Below are positions 53,431-62,792 of a stretch of 64,000 bases of DNA, in pieces. Source of the stretch: DATGZX01 sp035296965 (GTDB lineage: Bacteria > Planctomycetota > Planctomycetia > Gemmatales > Gemmataceae); contig DATGZX010000164.1 in NCBI GenBank assembly GCA_035296965.1, positions 4,642 to 68,641 of the forward strand, written 5' to 3'. The position numbers were made by a program, and so were the translations under genes. The notes beneath the pieces were generated by a model. The model was not told the origin of the DNA and made no database searches. It saw only the letters and a program-made list of their open reading frames with translations. Position 1 is the first letter of the stretch, and each line of letters begins with the position of its first letter.

Positions 53431-54336
53431 ATGCACTCGAAAGATTCGAGAATGCTGACTGGTATTTTTCTGGCGTTGGCGCTCACGGCCGCCCTGGGAT
53501 GTGGCGGGGCCGAGCCACGCGCCGCGGCGGGTGGGGCCCCAGCCGAGCAAGAAACAGCGACTAGTTTCGATGCTGCCTCGGCCGGCACGATCACGGGCAA
53601 CGTTACTTGGAAAGGCGCTGTGCCGAGCGTGGTTCCATTTGAGATCCAGGCAAGCCCGTTTGCGGGCAAGGCGCTTCAGCTGAGACACGCCAGACCCAAC
53701 CCCAATGCGCCGTTAATCGACCCGCTCACCAAGGGCGTAGGCAACGCGGTCGTTTTTTTGCGCGGTGTAGACCCGATGGTTGCCAAGCCCTGGGACCACT
53801 CAGCCGCGGTTGTAGAACAGAAAGCCTGCCAATTCAGCATTAACCAGGATAACACGCTCTCCCATTTTGGCTTCGTGCGCCGGGGCGGCCAGGTGACGAT
53901 GGTCTCGCGTGACGACACTTTTTACTCGTTGCACGCCGACGGGGCTGCCTTCTTCACGCTGACATTTCCCGATCCAGAACAGCCGTTGCAGCGACATTTG
54001 GCCAAGAACGGACTCGTGGAGCTGACGAGTGCCGCCGGCTATTACTGGATGAGGGGCTATCTCTTCGTCGACGATCATCCCTATTACGCGCACACCGAGG
54101 CTGACGGGCGCTTCACGCTGTCGGGCGTGCCTGCAGGAAAATACGACGTGGTTTGCTGGATGCCGAATTGGACCAAGGCGCGTCATGAGCGCGATCCGGA
54201 ACTGGGGCTGATCACGCGCTGGTATTTTGATCCTCCATTGGAGCGTAAGGAAGCGGTCAGTCTCCGGCGCGGCGAGACGTGCGAGCTGAGATTTGAGTTG
54301 TCGGCGCCGCCATCTCCGAGGGAAGCCAGGGACTAA
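53431..54336 (+). CDS. Lipoprotein with carboxypeptidase-regulatory-like domain
   Basis: About 301 residues from the ATG at 53431 (53452 also possible). The signal peptide ends in the lipobox TAALGC, so it is a lipidated envelope protein. The body begins with 'TGNVTWKGAVP', and near the end 'HTEADGRFTLSGVPAGKYDVVCWMPNW' is typical of carboxypeptidase-regulatory (CarboxypepD_reg)-like Ig domains. 'VGNAVVFLRGVDP' resembles the plastocyanin-like 'methylamine utilisation' proteins common in planctomycetes. Ligand unknown. Confidence 0.82.
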   Translation: MHSKDSRMLTGIFLALALTAALGCGGAEPRAAAGGAPAEQETATSFDAASAGTITGNVTWKGAVPSVVPFEIQASPFAGKALQLRHARPNPNAPLIDPLTKGVGNAVVFLRGVDPMVAKPWDHSAAVVEQKACQFSINQDNTLSHFGFVRRGGQVTMVSRDDTFYSLHADGAAFFTLTFPDPEQPLQRHLAKNGLVELTSAAGYYWMRGYLFVDDHPYYAHTEADGRFTLSGVPAGKYDVVCWMPNWTKARHERDPELGLITRWYFDPPLERKEAVSLRRGETCELRFELSAPPSPREARD

Positions 54337-54456
54337 AGTCCCTGGCTACGTTCGTGCGCCTTCCGGGCGAAGATTGCCAGCCAGTTGTCAGGGATCCTTG
54401 GGTCATTTCCCCGCCCGGAGGGCGCGCGAATGTAGCCAGGGGCTTCGAGCCCCTGG
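54324..54456. repeat. Pair of palindromic repeats after lipoprotein gene
   Basis: AGCCAGGGACT-aa-AGTCCCTGGCT (54324-54347, overlapping the lipoprotein stop) and CCAGGGGCT-tcg-AGCCCCTGG (54436-54456). Both resemble one another in sequence and may act as terminators or belong to a REP family. Confidence 0.65.
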
Positions 54457-54544
54457 GATAAGGCGCGCAGCCCCCTTCCTGAGTATCCCTTACAATACTC
54501 CAGAGAGCGCGCCTGAACTTCGACTACCAAGAGGAACACAATCG

Positions 54545-55708
54545 ATGAAGCATCGCTTGCTCACGCCGGGGCCATCTCCGGTTCCCGAAGAGACGCTCCT
54601 GGAGCTTGCCAAGCCGGTTGTTTACCACCGGACGCCGGAATTCCGCCAGCTTCTCAAGGAGGTGCTGGAAGACCTCCAATACGTTTTTCAAACCCGCCAA
54701 CCTGTCCTTCCCTTGACCAGCTCGGGAACGGGGGGCCTGGAAGCTGCCATTGTGAATTGTCTGCCGCCGGGCAGCAAAGCGATCTGCCTCATTGCCGGCC
54801 GCTTTGGCGAGCGCTGGCGCAGCCTGTGCAAGGCGTTCGGCGTAGAGGCGGTGACCGTATCCGCGCCTCACGGCCAGGCAGTGCAACCCGAACAGCTTGC
54901 GCAAGCGCTGGCGAGTCATCCGGATGCTCGCGCCGTCTGTTCGACGCTAAGCGAAACATCTACCGGCGTCGGCCACGACATCGCGGCCTTCGGGCGCCTC
55001 GTAGCCGCGACCCCCGCTCTGCTCTTCGTCGATGCCATCAGCGGCCTGGGCGCGATGGAGTGCCGCACGGATGAATGGAACATAGACGTCTGCGTGACCG
55101 GCTCGCAAAAGGCATTGATGTTGCCGCCTGGCCTGGCATTCCTGTCAGTCAGCGACAAGGCCTGGAAGCAGATTGACCAAAACCCTGCACCCCGGACCTT
55201 CTACTTTGACCTGAAGAAGGCACGGGCAGCGCTAGCAAATTGGGACACGCCTTATACCTCCGCCCATACGCTGATCCGCGCGTTAAAAGTCAGCCTCAAG
55301 CGCATCCGTGCCGAGGGAATCGAAAGCGTTTGGGCCCGCCACGAATCCAACGCCGCGGCGGCCAGGGCAGGCTTTCAGGCAATGGGCCTAGAGGTCTTCG
55401 CAGCACAGCCGGCGGCCGGGTTGACGGTGGTGAAAGTGCCCGAAGGGATTGACGGCGTGGCCCTTCTCTCCAAGCTGGAGAAACAGTTCGGTTTGAAGCT
55501 GGCAGGCGGGCAGGACGCTCTCAAGGGCAAAATCATTCGCATGGCGCACATGGGTTATCTGGATCAATTCGACGTGTTGACCGGTTTGGCGGGCGTCGAG
55601 CTGGTCTTGCTGGAAATGGGCTACGCGCTTGAACCGGGACGCGGCCTGGCAGCTGCCCAGCAGGTGCTAGCCGAGCGCTTGCTGACCGCACACGCCATCC
55701 ACGCTTGA
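54545..55708 (+). CDS. Alanine-glyoxylate / serine-type aminotransferase (class V)
   Basis: 387 residues from the ATG at 54545. PLP enzyme of class V (PucG/AGXT-like): 'LLTPGPSPVPEETL', 'TSSGTGGLEAAI', 'VDAISGLGA' (Asp163 binds the pyridine ring) and Lys189 in 'VTGSQKALMLPPGLAF', where the family's reactive Lys sits. It transfers amino groups between serine/alanine and glyoxylate or phosphohydroxypyruvate-like substrates. The stop is 12 bp before serA, so together they probably form a serine biosynthesis pair in which this enzyme replaces SerC. That pairing is known in other bacteria. Confidence 0.9.
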   Translation: MKHRLLTPGPSPVPEETLLELAKPVVYHRTPEFRQLLKEVLEDLQYVFQTRQPVLPLTSSGTGGLEAAIVNCLPPGSKAICLIAGRFGERWRSLCKAFGVEAVTVSAPHGQAVQPEQLAQALASHPDARAVCSTLSETSTGVGHDIAAFGRLVAATPALLFVDAISGLGAMECRTDEWNIDVCVTGSQKALMLPPGLAFLSVSDKAWKQIDQNPAPRTFYFDLKKARAALANWDTPYTSAHTLIRALKVSLKRIRAEGIESVWARHESNAAAARAGFQAMGLEVFAAQPAAGLTVVKVPEGIDGVALLSKLEKQFGLKLAGGQDALKGKIIRMAHMGYLDQFDVLTGLAGVELVLLEMGYALEPGRGLAAAQQVLAERLLTAHAIHA

Positions 55709-55720
55709 TCGGAACAGCAA

Positions 55721-57340
55721 ATGCCTCGCGTGCTTATCAGCGACAAACTTGAAATCCCCGGTCTTGACCTGCTCAGGGAGGCTGGCTGCGACCTGGACGA
55801 GCGCGCGGGCCTGACGGGCAGCGCCCTCCGTGAGGCTCTGCGCGCGGCCGACGGCGTCATCGTCCGCAGCGGCACGCGCCTGACGGCGGAGCTATTGGAG
55901 AACCCCGGCAGGCTCCGGGCCATCGTTCGCGCCGGGGTCGGCGTGGACAATATCGATGTCGCTGCCGCCACGCGTTCCGGCATCGTTGTCATGAATACCC
56001 CTGGCGGCAACACAGTCAGCACGGCCGAGCACACGATCACCTTGCTCATGGCGCTCGCTCGGCACATCCCCGCTGCCGACAGCAGCATTAGGCAAGGAAA
56101 ATGGGAACGCACCAGGTTCATCGGTACTCAGCTCGCCGGCAAGACGCTGGGGGTCATCGGCCTGGGCCGCGTTGGCCGGGAAGTGGCTCGCAGGGCAGCT
56201 GGCCTCGATATGAACGTTGTAGGTTACGATCCGTTCATGGCGCCGGACAAGGCCAGCCAGCTCGGCATCGAGAGTGTGCCGGACCTGAATCAACTGTTGC
56301 CACGCTGCGATTTTCTCACCGTGCACACCCCGCTCACTGACGAGACTCGTAATCTGATCGACGCTTGCGAACTCGCCATGATGAAGCCGCTGGCACGTGT
56401 GCTGAACTGCGCCCGTGGCGGCATCGTCAACGAGGAAGCGCTGGCGGAAGCGCTGGGAACCGGCCACTTAGCTGGCGCCGCTCTGGACGTATTCGTGCAG
56501 GAGCCGCCACCGCGGGATCACCCCTTGTTGAAGCTGCCCAATGTCGTTGTGACTCCGCACCTTGGAGCCTCGACGGCGGAAGCGCAAGCCTCCGTAGCGC
56601 GCGAAGCAGCTCAGCTTCTCGTCGATTTTCTCAAGCGCGGTGTGGTGCAATTTGCAGTCAACATGGCGGCCGTGGATCGAACCGAGTTGGAAGAGCTGCG
56701 GCTCTACGTGGATATGGCGCGGCGGCTGGGGTTGCTGCATGCCCAGATGTGCCAGGGGGCGATCCAGCGTGCGGAGCTGAGTTACCGTGGCGAGGTGGCG
56801 CGCCGCAGCACCCGGCTCGTGACGGCGGCGTTCGCTGCGGGGCTGCTCGAACACGGCCTCGCCGAATCCGTGAACATCGTTAATGCCGAGCTGCTGGCAC
56901 GCGAGCGGGGCATCGACATTGTCGAGCAGACCAACCCGCGCAAGGGCGATTTCGGCACGCTCATCAAAGCGGATGTCGTCACCGAGAAGAAAGTCTACAC
57001 GGCGGCCGCGACCCTGTTCGGCAATCAATTCCTGCGCTTGGTGCAGATCGGCCCCTATCATCTCGACTCGTTCCTGGATGGGATCATGCTGATCTTCACC
57101 CATCATGACGTTCCAGGACTGATCGGCTTCATTGGCACCATTCTCGGCAAGCACCAGGTCAATATTGCCCAGATGACCGTCGGCCGGCAACTTCCTGGCG
57201 GCGAGGCCATTGCGATCTTGAACCTGGACAGTCTGCCGCCCGAAGATGCTATCCGGGAGGTACGCGCGCACCCGAAGATTAGCGGTCTCAGCGTGGTCAA
57301 GCTGCCAGCCGCGGGAGCGATGCCTGCCTGGTTTGGCTGA
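55721..57340 (+). CDS. serA: D-3-phosphoglycerate dehydrogenase
   Basis: 539 residues, the length of long-form SerA. NAD-binding GLGRVG is at 147-152, the 'NCARGGIVNEEAL' substrate-binding Arg and 'HLGASTAEAQ' catalytic His stretch follow, then the intervening domain ('GLLHAQMC...RAELSYRGEVA') and the C-terminal ACT domain ('GLIGFIGTILGKHQVNIAQMTVGRQ'). It catalyses the first step of serine synthesis, probably with serine feedback through ACT. It is cotranscribed with the class V aminotransferase. Confidence 0.96.
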   Translation: MPRVLISDKLEIPGLDLLREAGCDLDERAGLTGSALREALRAADGVIVRSGTRLTAELLENPGRLRAIVRAGVGVDNIDVAAATRSGIVVMNTPGGNTVSTAEHTITLLMALARHIPAADSSIRQGKWERTRFIGTQLAGKTLGVIGLGRVGREVARRAAGLDMNVVGYDPFMAPDKASQLGIESVPDLNQLLPRCDFLTVHTPLTDETRNLIDACELAMMKPLARVLNCARGGIVNEEALAEALGTGHLAGAALDVFVQEPPPRDHPLLKLPNVVVTPHLGASTAEAQASVAREAAQLLVDFLKRGVVQFAVNMAAVDRTELEELRLYVDMARRLGLLHAQMCQGAIQRAELSYRGEVARRSTRLVTAAFAAGLLEHGLAESVNIVNAELLARERGIDIVEQTNPRKGDFGTLIKADVVTEKKVYTAAATLFGNQFLRLVQIGPYHLDSFLDGIMLIFTHHDVPGLIGFIGTILGKHQVNIAQMTVGRQLPGGEAIAILNLDSLPPEDAIREVRAHPKISGLSVVKLPAAGAMPAWFG

Positions 57341-57426
57341 GAGCGGAAAGACTGCGTCCAAAAGCACGAGGAGAACGACCGGCAGACGTCATCGTTTTCC
57401 GTGGTTTTTTCGGGGATGTCTGGCGG

Positions 57427-57585
57427 CGGCTAGTGCTTTGTCACAGCTTAATGTTCGGGTAGACCGATTTCAGTTTTGTTCGGAAAACATGGACTGCGGC
57501 GCTTTTTCGCCGCTTTTGTTTTTCCTTGCTGTAGCAAACCAAAAGCGGCGGCAAGGCGCCGCACTCCAAAGGTGCGGGCCCGCTA
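57427..57585 (+). repeat. 159-bp dispersed element, copy 2
   Basis: Same length and about 92% identity to the inverted copy at 15325-15483. It runs from CTAGTGCTTTGTCACAGC to a right end containing CAAAGGTGCGGGCCCGCTAG, with an interior GC-rich hairpin (less perfect than in copy 1). The neighbouring TIM-barrel gene's TAG stop (57583-57585) is formed by the right end. CTAG occurs at both edges, which may be a target-site duplication. Confidence 0.8.
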
Positions 57586-58452
57586 GACGTTGCAGATGCG
57601 GAAGCCTTGCGCCAGCGAGGCCAGCGGCTCCCTCTTCGGAATAAATTCCTGGCCGAGGTAGCCTTCGTATCCTGTTTCCAGGATCGCTTTCACAATCGCG
57701 GGATAGTTCAGTTCCTGGGTCTCGTCGATCTCGTTCCGGCCGGGGACGCCTCCAGTATGGTAGTGCGCAATGTAACCCTTGTAATCGCGGATCGTGCGAA
57801 TGACGTCTCCTTCCATGATCTGCATGTGATAAATGTCATACAGAAGACGGAATCGGGGCGAGCCGACTTTTTTCACGAGATCGACTCCCCACTTCGTGCG
57901 ATCGTACATGTAATCCTTGTGATCGATTTTGCTGTTCAGGCCCTCCATGCAGATCGTGACCTTTTTCTCCTCCGCGAAACCAACGACGTTCTTCAGACCG
58001 AGCACGCAATTCTCCAGGCCCTCGTCGTCCGCCATGCCGCGTCGATTGCCGGCCATGCATATGACATTCGGGAGCCCCTCAGCAGCTGCGAATTCGATGT
58101 TACTGCGCAGCTGCTTCTCGATTCCTTCATGATACTGCTTGCGGTTGAGGCCGTTAGGAATGGACACTCGGCCGAGCATCGCGCACGTCAGCCCGTAGGG
58201 TTTGACGATCTTGAACTCTTCCTGAGTCAGAAGTTCGATCGACCGGTAGCCCATCTTCGCGGCCGCGGCTGCCAGGTCTTCCAACCTGATGCCGCCATAG
58301 CACCAGCGACAAATCGACTGCTTGATTTTGCCCTTGGAGTTGGTATCCGCTGCGGCGTGCGCTCGCAGAGTAGAGGCAGAAAGAGTGGCAAATGCTCCTG
58401 CCCCGAGCGCTTTCAGAGCAGAACGGCGGTTCCAAGAATTGCCCGATTTCAT
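57583..58452 (-). CDS. Tat-exported TIM-barrel protein (hydroxypyruvate isomerase-like)
   Basis: 289 residues. Twin-arginine signal at NRRSALKALGAGAF. The remainder is a xylose-isomerase-like TIM barrel of the hydroxypyruvate isomerase/AP endonuclease-2 group: 'MGYRSIELLT', 'KKVTICMEGLNSKIDHKDYM', 'LLYDIYHMQIMEGDVIRTIRDYKGYIAHYHTGGVPGRNEIDETQELNYPAIVKAI', with metal-binding Glu, Asp and His. The planctomycete versions are exported and of unknown substrate. The stop codon is provided by the end of a 159-bp repeat, and the last residues (FRICNV) may have been altered by it. Confidence 0.88.
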   Translation of the reverse strand: MKSGNSWNRRSALKALGAGAFATLSASTLRAHAAADTNSKGKIKQSICRWCYGGIRLEDLAAAAAKMGYRSIELLTQEEFKIVKPYGLTCAMLGRVSIPNGLNRKQYHEGIEKQLRSNIEFAAAEGLPNVICMAGNRRGMADDEGLENCVLGLKNVVGFAEEKKVTICMEGLNSKIDHKDYMYDRTKWGVDLVKKVGSPRFRLLYDIYHMQIMEGDVIRTIRDYKGYIAHYHTGGVPGRNEIDETQELNYPAIVKAILETGYEGYLGQEFIPKREPLASLAQGFRICNV

Positions 58453-58525
58453 GTTAATCTCCTTTGCATTTATGCTGTTGTTAACACGGCCTTCTTCCTA
58501 CCGTCAGCCGGTCGCACCTTTGGGT

Positions 58526-58592
58526 AGTAGCTTAAGCTGGCAGCTTGAGCTACGAGAAAACTGATACCGGATTGGTAAGGTGAGACACTACC
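58526..58592. repeat. 67-bp dispersed repeat, copy B
   Basis: Matches 40956-41022 over the full 67 bp with few differences. It contains a GTAGCTTAAGC/GCTTGAGCTAC palindrome (58527-58553) and a conserved tail with GATACCGGATTGG. It lies in the divergent region between the TIM-barrel and response-regulator genes. Confidence 0.75.
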
Positions 58593-58741
58593 CAGCATTG
58601 TACCTATTATCGAAATGGCGGCATCGCGCAGATCGACCGGGTTCACTTCTGACATTGACCTGGAATTTCGCTCAGAGTAAGTAACATTCGGTTGCGACAA
58701 TAATCTCAGCGCAGCAGGATGGTCCGCCGGGGGGGCCGCTC

Positions 58742-59116
58742 GTGACATCACACCAACCGGACCCAAGCATCTTGTTAGTCGAGGACGATGCGACTACTCG
58801 TGATGCGATGATCCTCATTCTGAAGGAAGAGGGCTACTCGGTCGCCAGTGCGGCCAACGGTCGGGAAGCGCTCGCTCACCTGCGCGGCCCCCACCGGCCA
58901 AAGCTCATTCTACTGGATCTCATGATGCCGATCATGAACGGTTGGGAGTTCTGGATAGAACACCAAAAAGATCCTGCCTTGAAAGCTATCCCGGTCGTCG
59001 TCGTCTCGGCCGACGGGAATCTGCCGCAAAAGGCTGCCCCGAATGGCGTCGCGGACTATCTTCGCAAGCCGGTCGACGTCGAACTGCTTCTGGACACCGT
59101 ACAACGCTACTGTTAG
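58742..59116 (+). CDS. Single-domain response regulator
   Basis: 124 residues consisting only of a receiver domain: acidic pair 'VEDD' (14-16), phosphoacceptor Asp59 in 'LILLDLMMP', 'VVVSADG' with the Ser/Thr switch and Lys in 'YLRKPVD'. No output domain follows, so it probably works CheY-like on a partner. The start is GTG. No histidine kinase is adjacent; the partner kinase must be elsewhere. Confidence 0.92.
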   Translation: MTSHQPDPSILLVEDDATTRDAMILILKEEGYSVASAANGREALAHLRGPHRPKLILLDLMMPIMNGWEFWIEHQKDPALKAIPVVVVSADGNLPQKAAPNGVADYLRKPVDVELLLDTVQRYC

Positions 59117-59169
59117 CGTGCGTGGCCACGTCCTCCTTCGGCTCAATTGTCCGGGCTGCAAGCAGCCAT

Positions 59170-59595
59170 TCATTTCGCTCGCGCTTGTGAGAGCCAAATC
59201 TCTGCCTCAAGACGATAGAATTCCACGGCAGGAACTTCGATCGCCGCGGCGGCGCCAGACCGAAGCCTGTTTTTGACAGAATCCTCCACCGCCTTCATTC
59301 TATTCCAGTGCCCGGCGTAAGCTGCTTCCTCGTCCGCCTTTCCTTTTGCCGCATCGCGCTGCGCATCCAGCCAGCGTCGCGACCAAAGATAGATCCTGTC
59401 CACATCGCGCGTTCGCGCTTCGCGGTAAAGCAAGGCCGTCTCTTCATATGCCTTCCGCGCTGCGGTGACGCGCGCGTCCGCCAGTTTCTGGACCGTTGGC
59501 ACATCTTTCGTGGCAGCCTTCTCGGCCAAAGCTCCCGCTAGAAAGAAACCGACGGCCAGTCCCAGAATCATGAGAGGTTTGCGGGCAATTGCCAT
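59170..59595 (-). CDS. Small membrane-anchored or secreted helical protein
   Basis: 141 residues: an N-terminal hydrophobic segment (LMILGLAVGFFLAGAL) then a long charged helix region ('RKAYEETALLYREARTRDVDRIYLWSRRWLDAQRDAAKGKADEEAAYAGHWNRMKAVEDSV'). It resembles the small planctomycete hypothetical proteins with a coiled periplasmic part. No catalytic residue is evident. The ATG at 59595 has AAGGAGAC upstream. Confidence 0.75.
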   Translation of the reverse strand: MAIARKPLMILGLAVGFFLAGALAEKAATKDVPTVQKLADARVTAARKAYEETALLYREARTRDVDRIYLWSRRWLDAQRDAAKGKADEEAAYAGHWNRMKAVEDSVKNRLRSGAAAAIEVPAVEFYRLEAEIWLSQARAK

Positions 59596-60177
59596 TTTGT
59601 CTCCTTCTGGTCTGCCGTTGTTGGCCTACGCGAAACGTTTCGATTGCCGGCAACTACCCGTTGCAGCAAGTGCCTCGGTTGACCAAGGGCGTTCGCGGCT
59701 AAAGGGTGAATTGATCCGCGCTCGCCAAAAATCGGACATAATTCCACGATATCTTGGTTTTTGACGATTGCTAGGGCGAGCATCCCTAGGGCGCTGAGGA
59801 GGATTCATTGGAAACCTTCGGCTTGCAATCCGTTTCATCCAGGTCGAGAGTCAAGTACTGGTGAATGACGATGGAGGTGACCGGCAGTCCGTAGCACAAG
59901 CTCTCAGCTTGTGCTACAAGAGTGCCATTGGCGACGGGGCGTGGTAAACTCGTGGTTTGGGTCTGGCGGCGCACGTTAGACACAAGTTCCTCCGTCTGTT
60001 ATTGGCCAGGCGACAGTGGTAAGGGGTCAGTGGCATGTTTTCGCCAGCGCCTTCAGCCCTCCGAACGGGAGTCTGCCGTTGGGAACGGTGATATCGCTCG
60101 TCTATCGAATGGCCGCGACAACAGGCTGGATGAGAACACGCGGGCTTGCATGGTTCGGCTCCTGGGAGGTACGGACG
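59596..60177. other. Intergenic region with a palindromic repeat
   Basis: No supported gene in 582 bp. The perfect palindrome GTAGCACAAGC-TCTCA-GCTTGTGCTAC occupies 59891-59917 and belongs to the 27-bp family also found near typA and GH127. The next gene's frame is open from 60016, but codons before 60178 are not likely coding. Confidence 0.5.
59891..59917. repeat. Palindromic repeat of the 27-bp family
   Basis: Perfect 11-bp arms GTAGCACAAGC and GCTTGTGCTAC with spacer TCTCA. It is an isolated copy, about 9 kb from the cluster near typA. Confidence 0.75.
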
Positions 60178-61266
60178 ATGAAGCGCATACCGGCTGGCAT
60201 GTGCATCGTGGCTTGTCTATGTCTATTCGGCGGTCTGCCAAAACTCGCCGCAGACGAGATCCCGCAACCCTACCGGCGGGCGGTCGATAGAGGCCTGGAG
60301 TGGCTTGCCAAGGCGCAGCAGCGCGACGGCCACTGGGAAGCCGTTGGCGGCGCCTATCCCGTGTCGATGACCGGCCTCAGCGGCGTCGCTCTCCTGATGG
60401 AAGGGAGCACGCTCCGGGATGGAAAGTACCAGGACAATCTACGGCGGGCTACGGATTGGCTGATGAATTGCACGCAGCGCAGCGGTCTCATCAGCCCACT
60501 AAATGGCCAGGGCAGGGGATACATGCATGACCATGGCTACGCTCTGCTCTTTCTTGCCATGGTCTTTGGCGAAGAGGAGGACTCCGAGCGCCGCAAGAAG
60601 CTGGAGGACTGTTTGACTCGAGCCGTGGCATTTACAGGAAAAGCGCAAACGGGGCGCGGCGGCTGGGGTTACGTCTCCAGCGCGGATGGCGGCGGGGCTG
60701 ACGAAGGGTCGGTCACGGTCACGCAGGTGCAGGCCCTGCGTGCTTGCCGGAACGCCGGTGTCGTCGTCCCCAAGGAGATCATCGACAAAGGGATGACTTA
60801 TCTAAAAAACTGCACAACGGGCCACGGCGGTGTGACCTACACGATTAGCGGCGGAGGAGAACGGCCAGCCCTGACCGCGGCGGCAGTCGCGTGCGCCTTC
60901 AACTCCGGCGATTACGACTCCCCGCTTGTCAAACGCTGGCTGAAGTACTGCCAGTCAACTCTGCCCCAGGTGGGCCACGCCCGCATGGGCCACGACGAGT
61001 ATACTCAGTATTACTGGGCGCAATGTCTCTACATGCTCGGCGACAAGGGCTGGGCCAAGCTCTTCCCCGATTCGGACTCCGGCGAACCGCTGACCTGGAG
61101 CAAGTATCGTAAGGCCTCCTTCGATTACTTATCCGGAGCGCAGAGCGCGGACGGCAGCTGGTCCGGCAGCGGCAGTTGGGGATCCATCGGCGCTGTGTAC
61201 GCAACCGCCATGTCCCTGACGATCATGCAACTGGACAAAGCCTGTTTGCCGCTTTACCAGCGGTAA
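60178..61266 (+). CDS. Secreted prenyltransferase/squalene-cyclase-fold protein
   Basis: 362 residues from the ATG at 60178 behind GGGAGG. A signal peptide (MKRIPAGMCIVACLCLFGGLPKLAA) precedes an alpha-alpha barrel with terpene-cyclase-like repeats: 'GLEWLAKAQQRDGHWEAVGG', 'TGRGGWGYVSS', 'GAQSADGSWSGSG'. No DXDD motif or zinc ligands are seen, so catalysis as a cyclase is unlikely. Such exported squalene-cyclase-fold proteins are frequent in planctomycetes; their ligand is unknown. Confidence 0.85.
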   Translation: MKRIPAGMCIVACLCLFGGLPKLAADEIPQPYRRAVDRGLEWLAKAQQRDGHWEAVGGAYPVSMTGLSGVALLMEGSTLRDGKYQDNLRRATDWLMNCTQRSGLISPLNGQGRGYMHDHGYALLFLAMVFGEEEDSERRKKLEDCLTRAVAFTGKAQTGRGGWGYVSSADGGGADEGSVTVTQVQALRACRNAGVVVPKEIIDKGMTYLKNCTTGHGGVTYTISGGGERPALTAAAVACAFNSGDYDSPLVKRWLKYCQSTLPQVGHARMGHDEYTQYYWAQCLYMLGDKGWAKLFPDSDSGEPLTWSKYRKASFDYLSGAQSADGSWSGSGSWGSIGAVYATAMSLTIMQLDKACLPLYQR

Positions 61267-61305
61267 CTAAGGGTGTCCGGACACACCGAAGGAGCGCTTG
61301 AAAGC

Positions 61306-62646
61306 ATGAGCATCGAAGCCACCCCTGCCCCCAGTTTCCGAAAGTCGCGCTCTGCACTCATCCTCACGTTCATGGGTTTCTTCTCGATGGCAACAATTTC
61401 CCTGGCTGGGACCCCGCCGGAGAATCGTTTTCCCGAAGTTGCGAAGCTACCATCTCAAGTAGATCTTCCTGACCCACTGGTCATGCTGAGCGGCACGCGC
61501 GTGACCACGAAGGAGCAATGGATGCGCGTGCGGCGGCCGGAGCTGGTGGCCTTGTTCGAGCACTACATGTACGGCCACGCGCCTCCGGCTCCCGCAACTG
61601 TCGCTGCCGTGATCGAACGGGAGGATGCTCGGCTATTTGACGGCAGAGCTACCAAGAAGGAAGTCACTCTCACCGTTGGGCCGCCGGATTGCCCCAAGAT
61701 CCATCTCCTGCTGATTGTCCCAAACGCCAGAAAGGGCCCGGCGCCAGTTTTTCTGGGGATGAATTTCTGTGGCAACCACGCCCTGCTCAAGGATGCAACC
61801 GTCGCACTGCCGACGTGCTGGATGTACGACAAATATCCGGGTGTCAAAGACCACCGGGCGACCGAGGCAGGCCGCGGCTCACAGAGCGATGTGTGGGCAA
61901 TCGAGCAGTCCATCGAGCGCGGCTACGCCGTCGCCACCTTTTACAACGGAGACATCGATCCAGACCGGCCGGATGTTCGCGAGGGCATCCAAGGGCATTT
62001 TGCAAGGGGGAAATACGACTGGGGCACGATCGCCGCCTGGGCTTGGGGGCTGCAACGCGTCGTCGATTACCTGGTCACGAATCACGACATCGACAAAGAC
62101 CGCATTGCGGTGGTCGGCCACTCGCGTCTGGGAAAAGCAGCGCTGCTTGCGGGGGGGGTTGACGAGCGCATCGCCCTCATCATTGCTCACCAAGCCGGTT
62201 GCGGCGGCTCCGCGCCCAGTCGCAGCAAAGTGGGTGAGTCGGTCAAGCAAATCAACGATCATTTTCCACACTGGTTCAGTCGCAGGTTCAAGGAATTTAA
62301 CGACCATCCCGATCGGCTGCCCTTCGATCAGCATTGCCTGGTAGCGATTGCCGCCCCTCGGCCGGTCTTGTTTACGAATGCCGTCGAGGACGTTTGGGCC
62401 AATCCGGCAGGACAGTTCGACGTCTTGCAAGCAGCCGACGCCGTCTACCGACTTCTCGAACTTCCCGGCATAGATGCCAGGGAGACGCCGCCGACAAGCA
62501 AGCTGGTCGATAGCCCACTGGGCTACCACATGCGCGCTGGTGGGCATGCGATGGGGAAGTCAGATTGGCTGGTGTTCCTCGAGTTTGCCGACAAGCATCT
62601 TCCCAAAGCAAGGCAGGCAACTTCCCGGCCCCCGACGAGACACTAG
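61306..62646 (+). CDS. CE15 glucuronoyl esterase-like alpha/beta hydrolase
   Basis: 446 residues from the ATG at 61306. A signal-anchor-like segment precedes an alpha/beta hydrolase with the CE15 nucleophile motif GHSRLGKAAL (Ser273) and a later conserved His in 'GYHMRAGGHAMGKSDW'. CE15 enzymes cut the ester bond between lignin and glucuronic acid of glucuronoxylan. The nearby GH127 and other carbohydrate genes fit a life on plant polysaccharides. The alternative GTG at 61273 adds 11 residues. Confidence 0.87.
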   Translation: MSIEATPAPSFRKSRSALILTFMGFFSMATISLAGTPPENRFPEVAKLPSQVDLPDPLVMLSGTRVTTKEQWMRVRRPELVALFEHYMYGHAPPAPATVAAVIEREDARLFDGRATKKEVTLTVGPPDCPKIHLLLIVPNARKGPAPVFLGMNFCGNHALLKDATVALPTCWMYDKYPGVKDHRATEAGRGSQSDVWAIEQSIERGYAVATFYNGDIDPDRPDVREGIQGHFARGKYDWGTIAAWAWGLQRVVDYLVTNHDIDKDRIAVVGHSRLGKAALLAGGVDERIALIIAHQAGCGGSAPSRSKVGESVKQINDHFPHWFSRRFKEFNDHPDRLPFDQHCLVAIAAPRPVLFTNAVEDVWANPAGQFDVLQAADAVYRLLELPGIDARETPPTSKLVDSPLGYHMRAGGHAMGKSDWLVFLEFADKHLPKARQATSRPPTRH

Positions 62647-62792
62647 CCGTTGCCGAATTCAATATGATTGGTTTTAGACGACTATCGCATGGGCACAGAA
62701 AGTGCACCGGAGCAATCGGGCGAATTCGACAGCAAGCAGTGCCACCACTGGTTTTCGATCCGTTCACCTAATGCTGGAAGGGAGGCAATTCA

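Noticed and set aside
60016..60177. 54-residue N-terminal extension of the squalene-cyclase-fold protein
   Set aside because: The ATG at 60178 has GGGAGG and is followed by a proper signal peptide; the extension would bury that signal.
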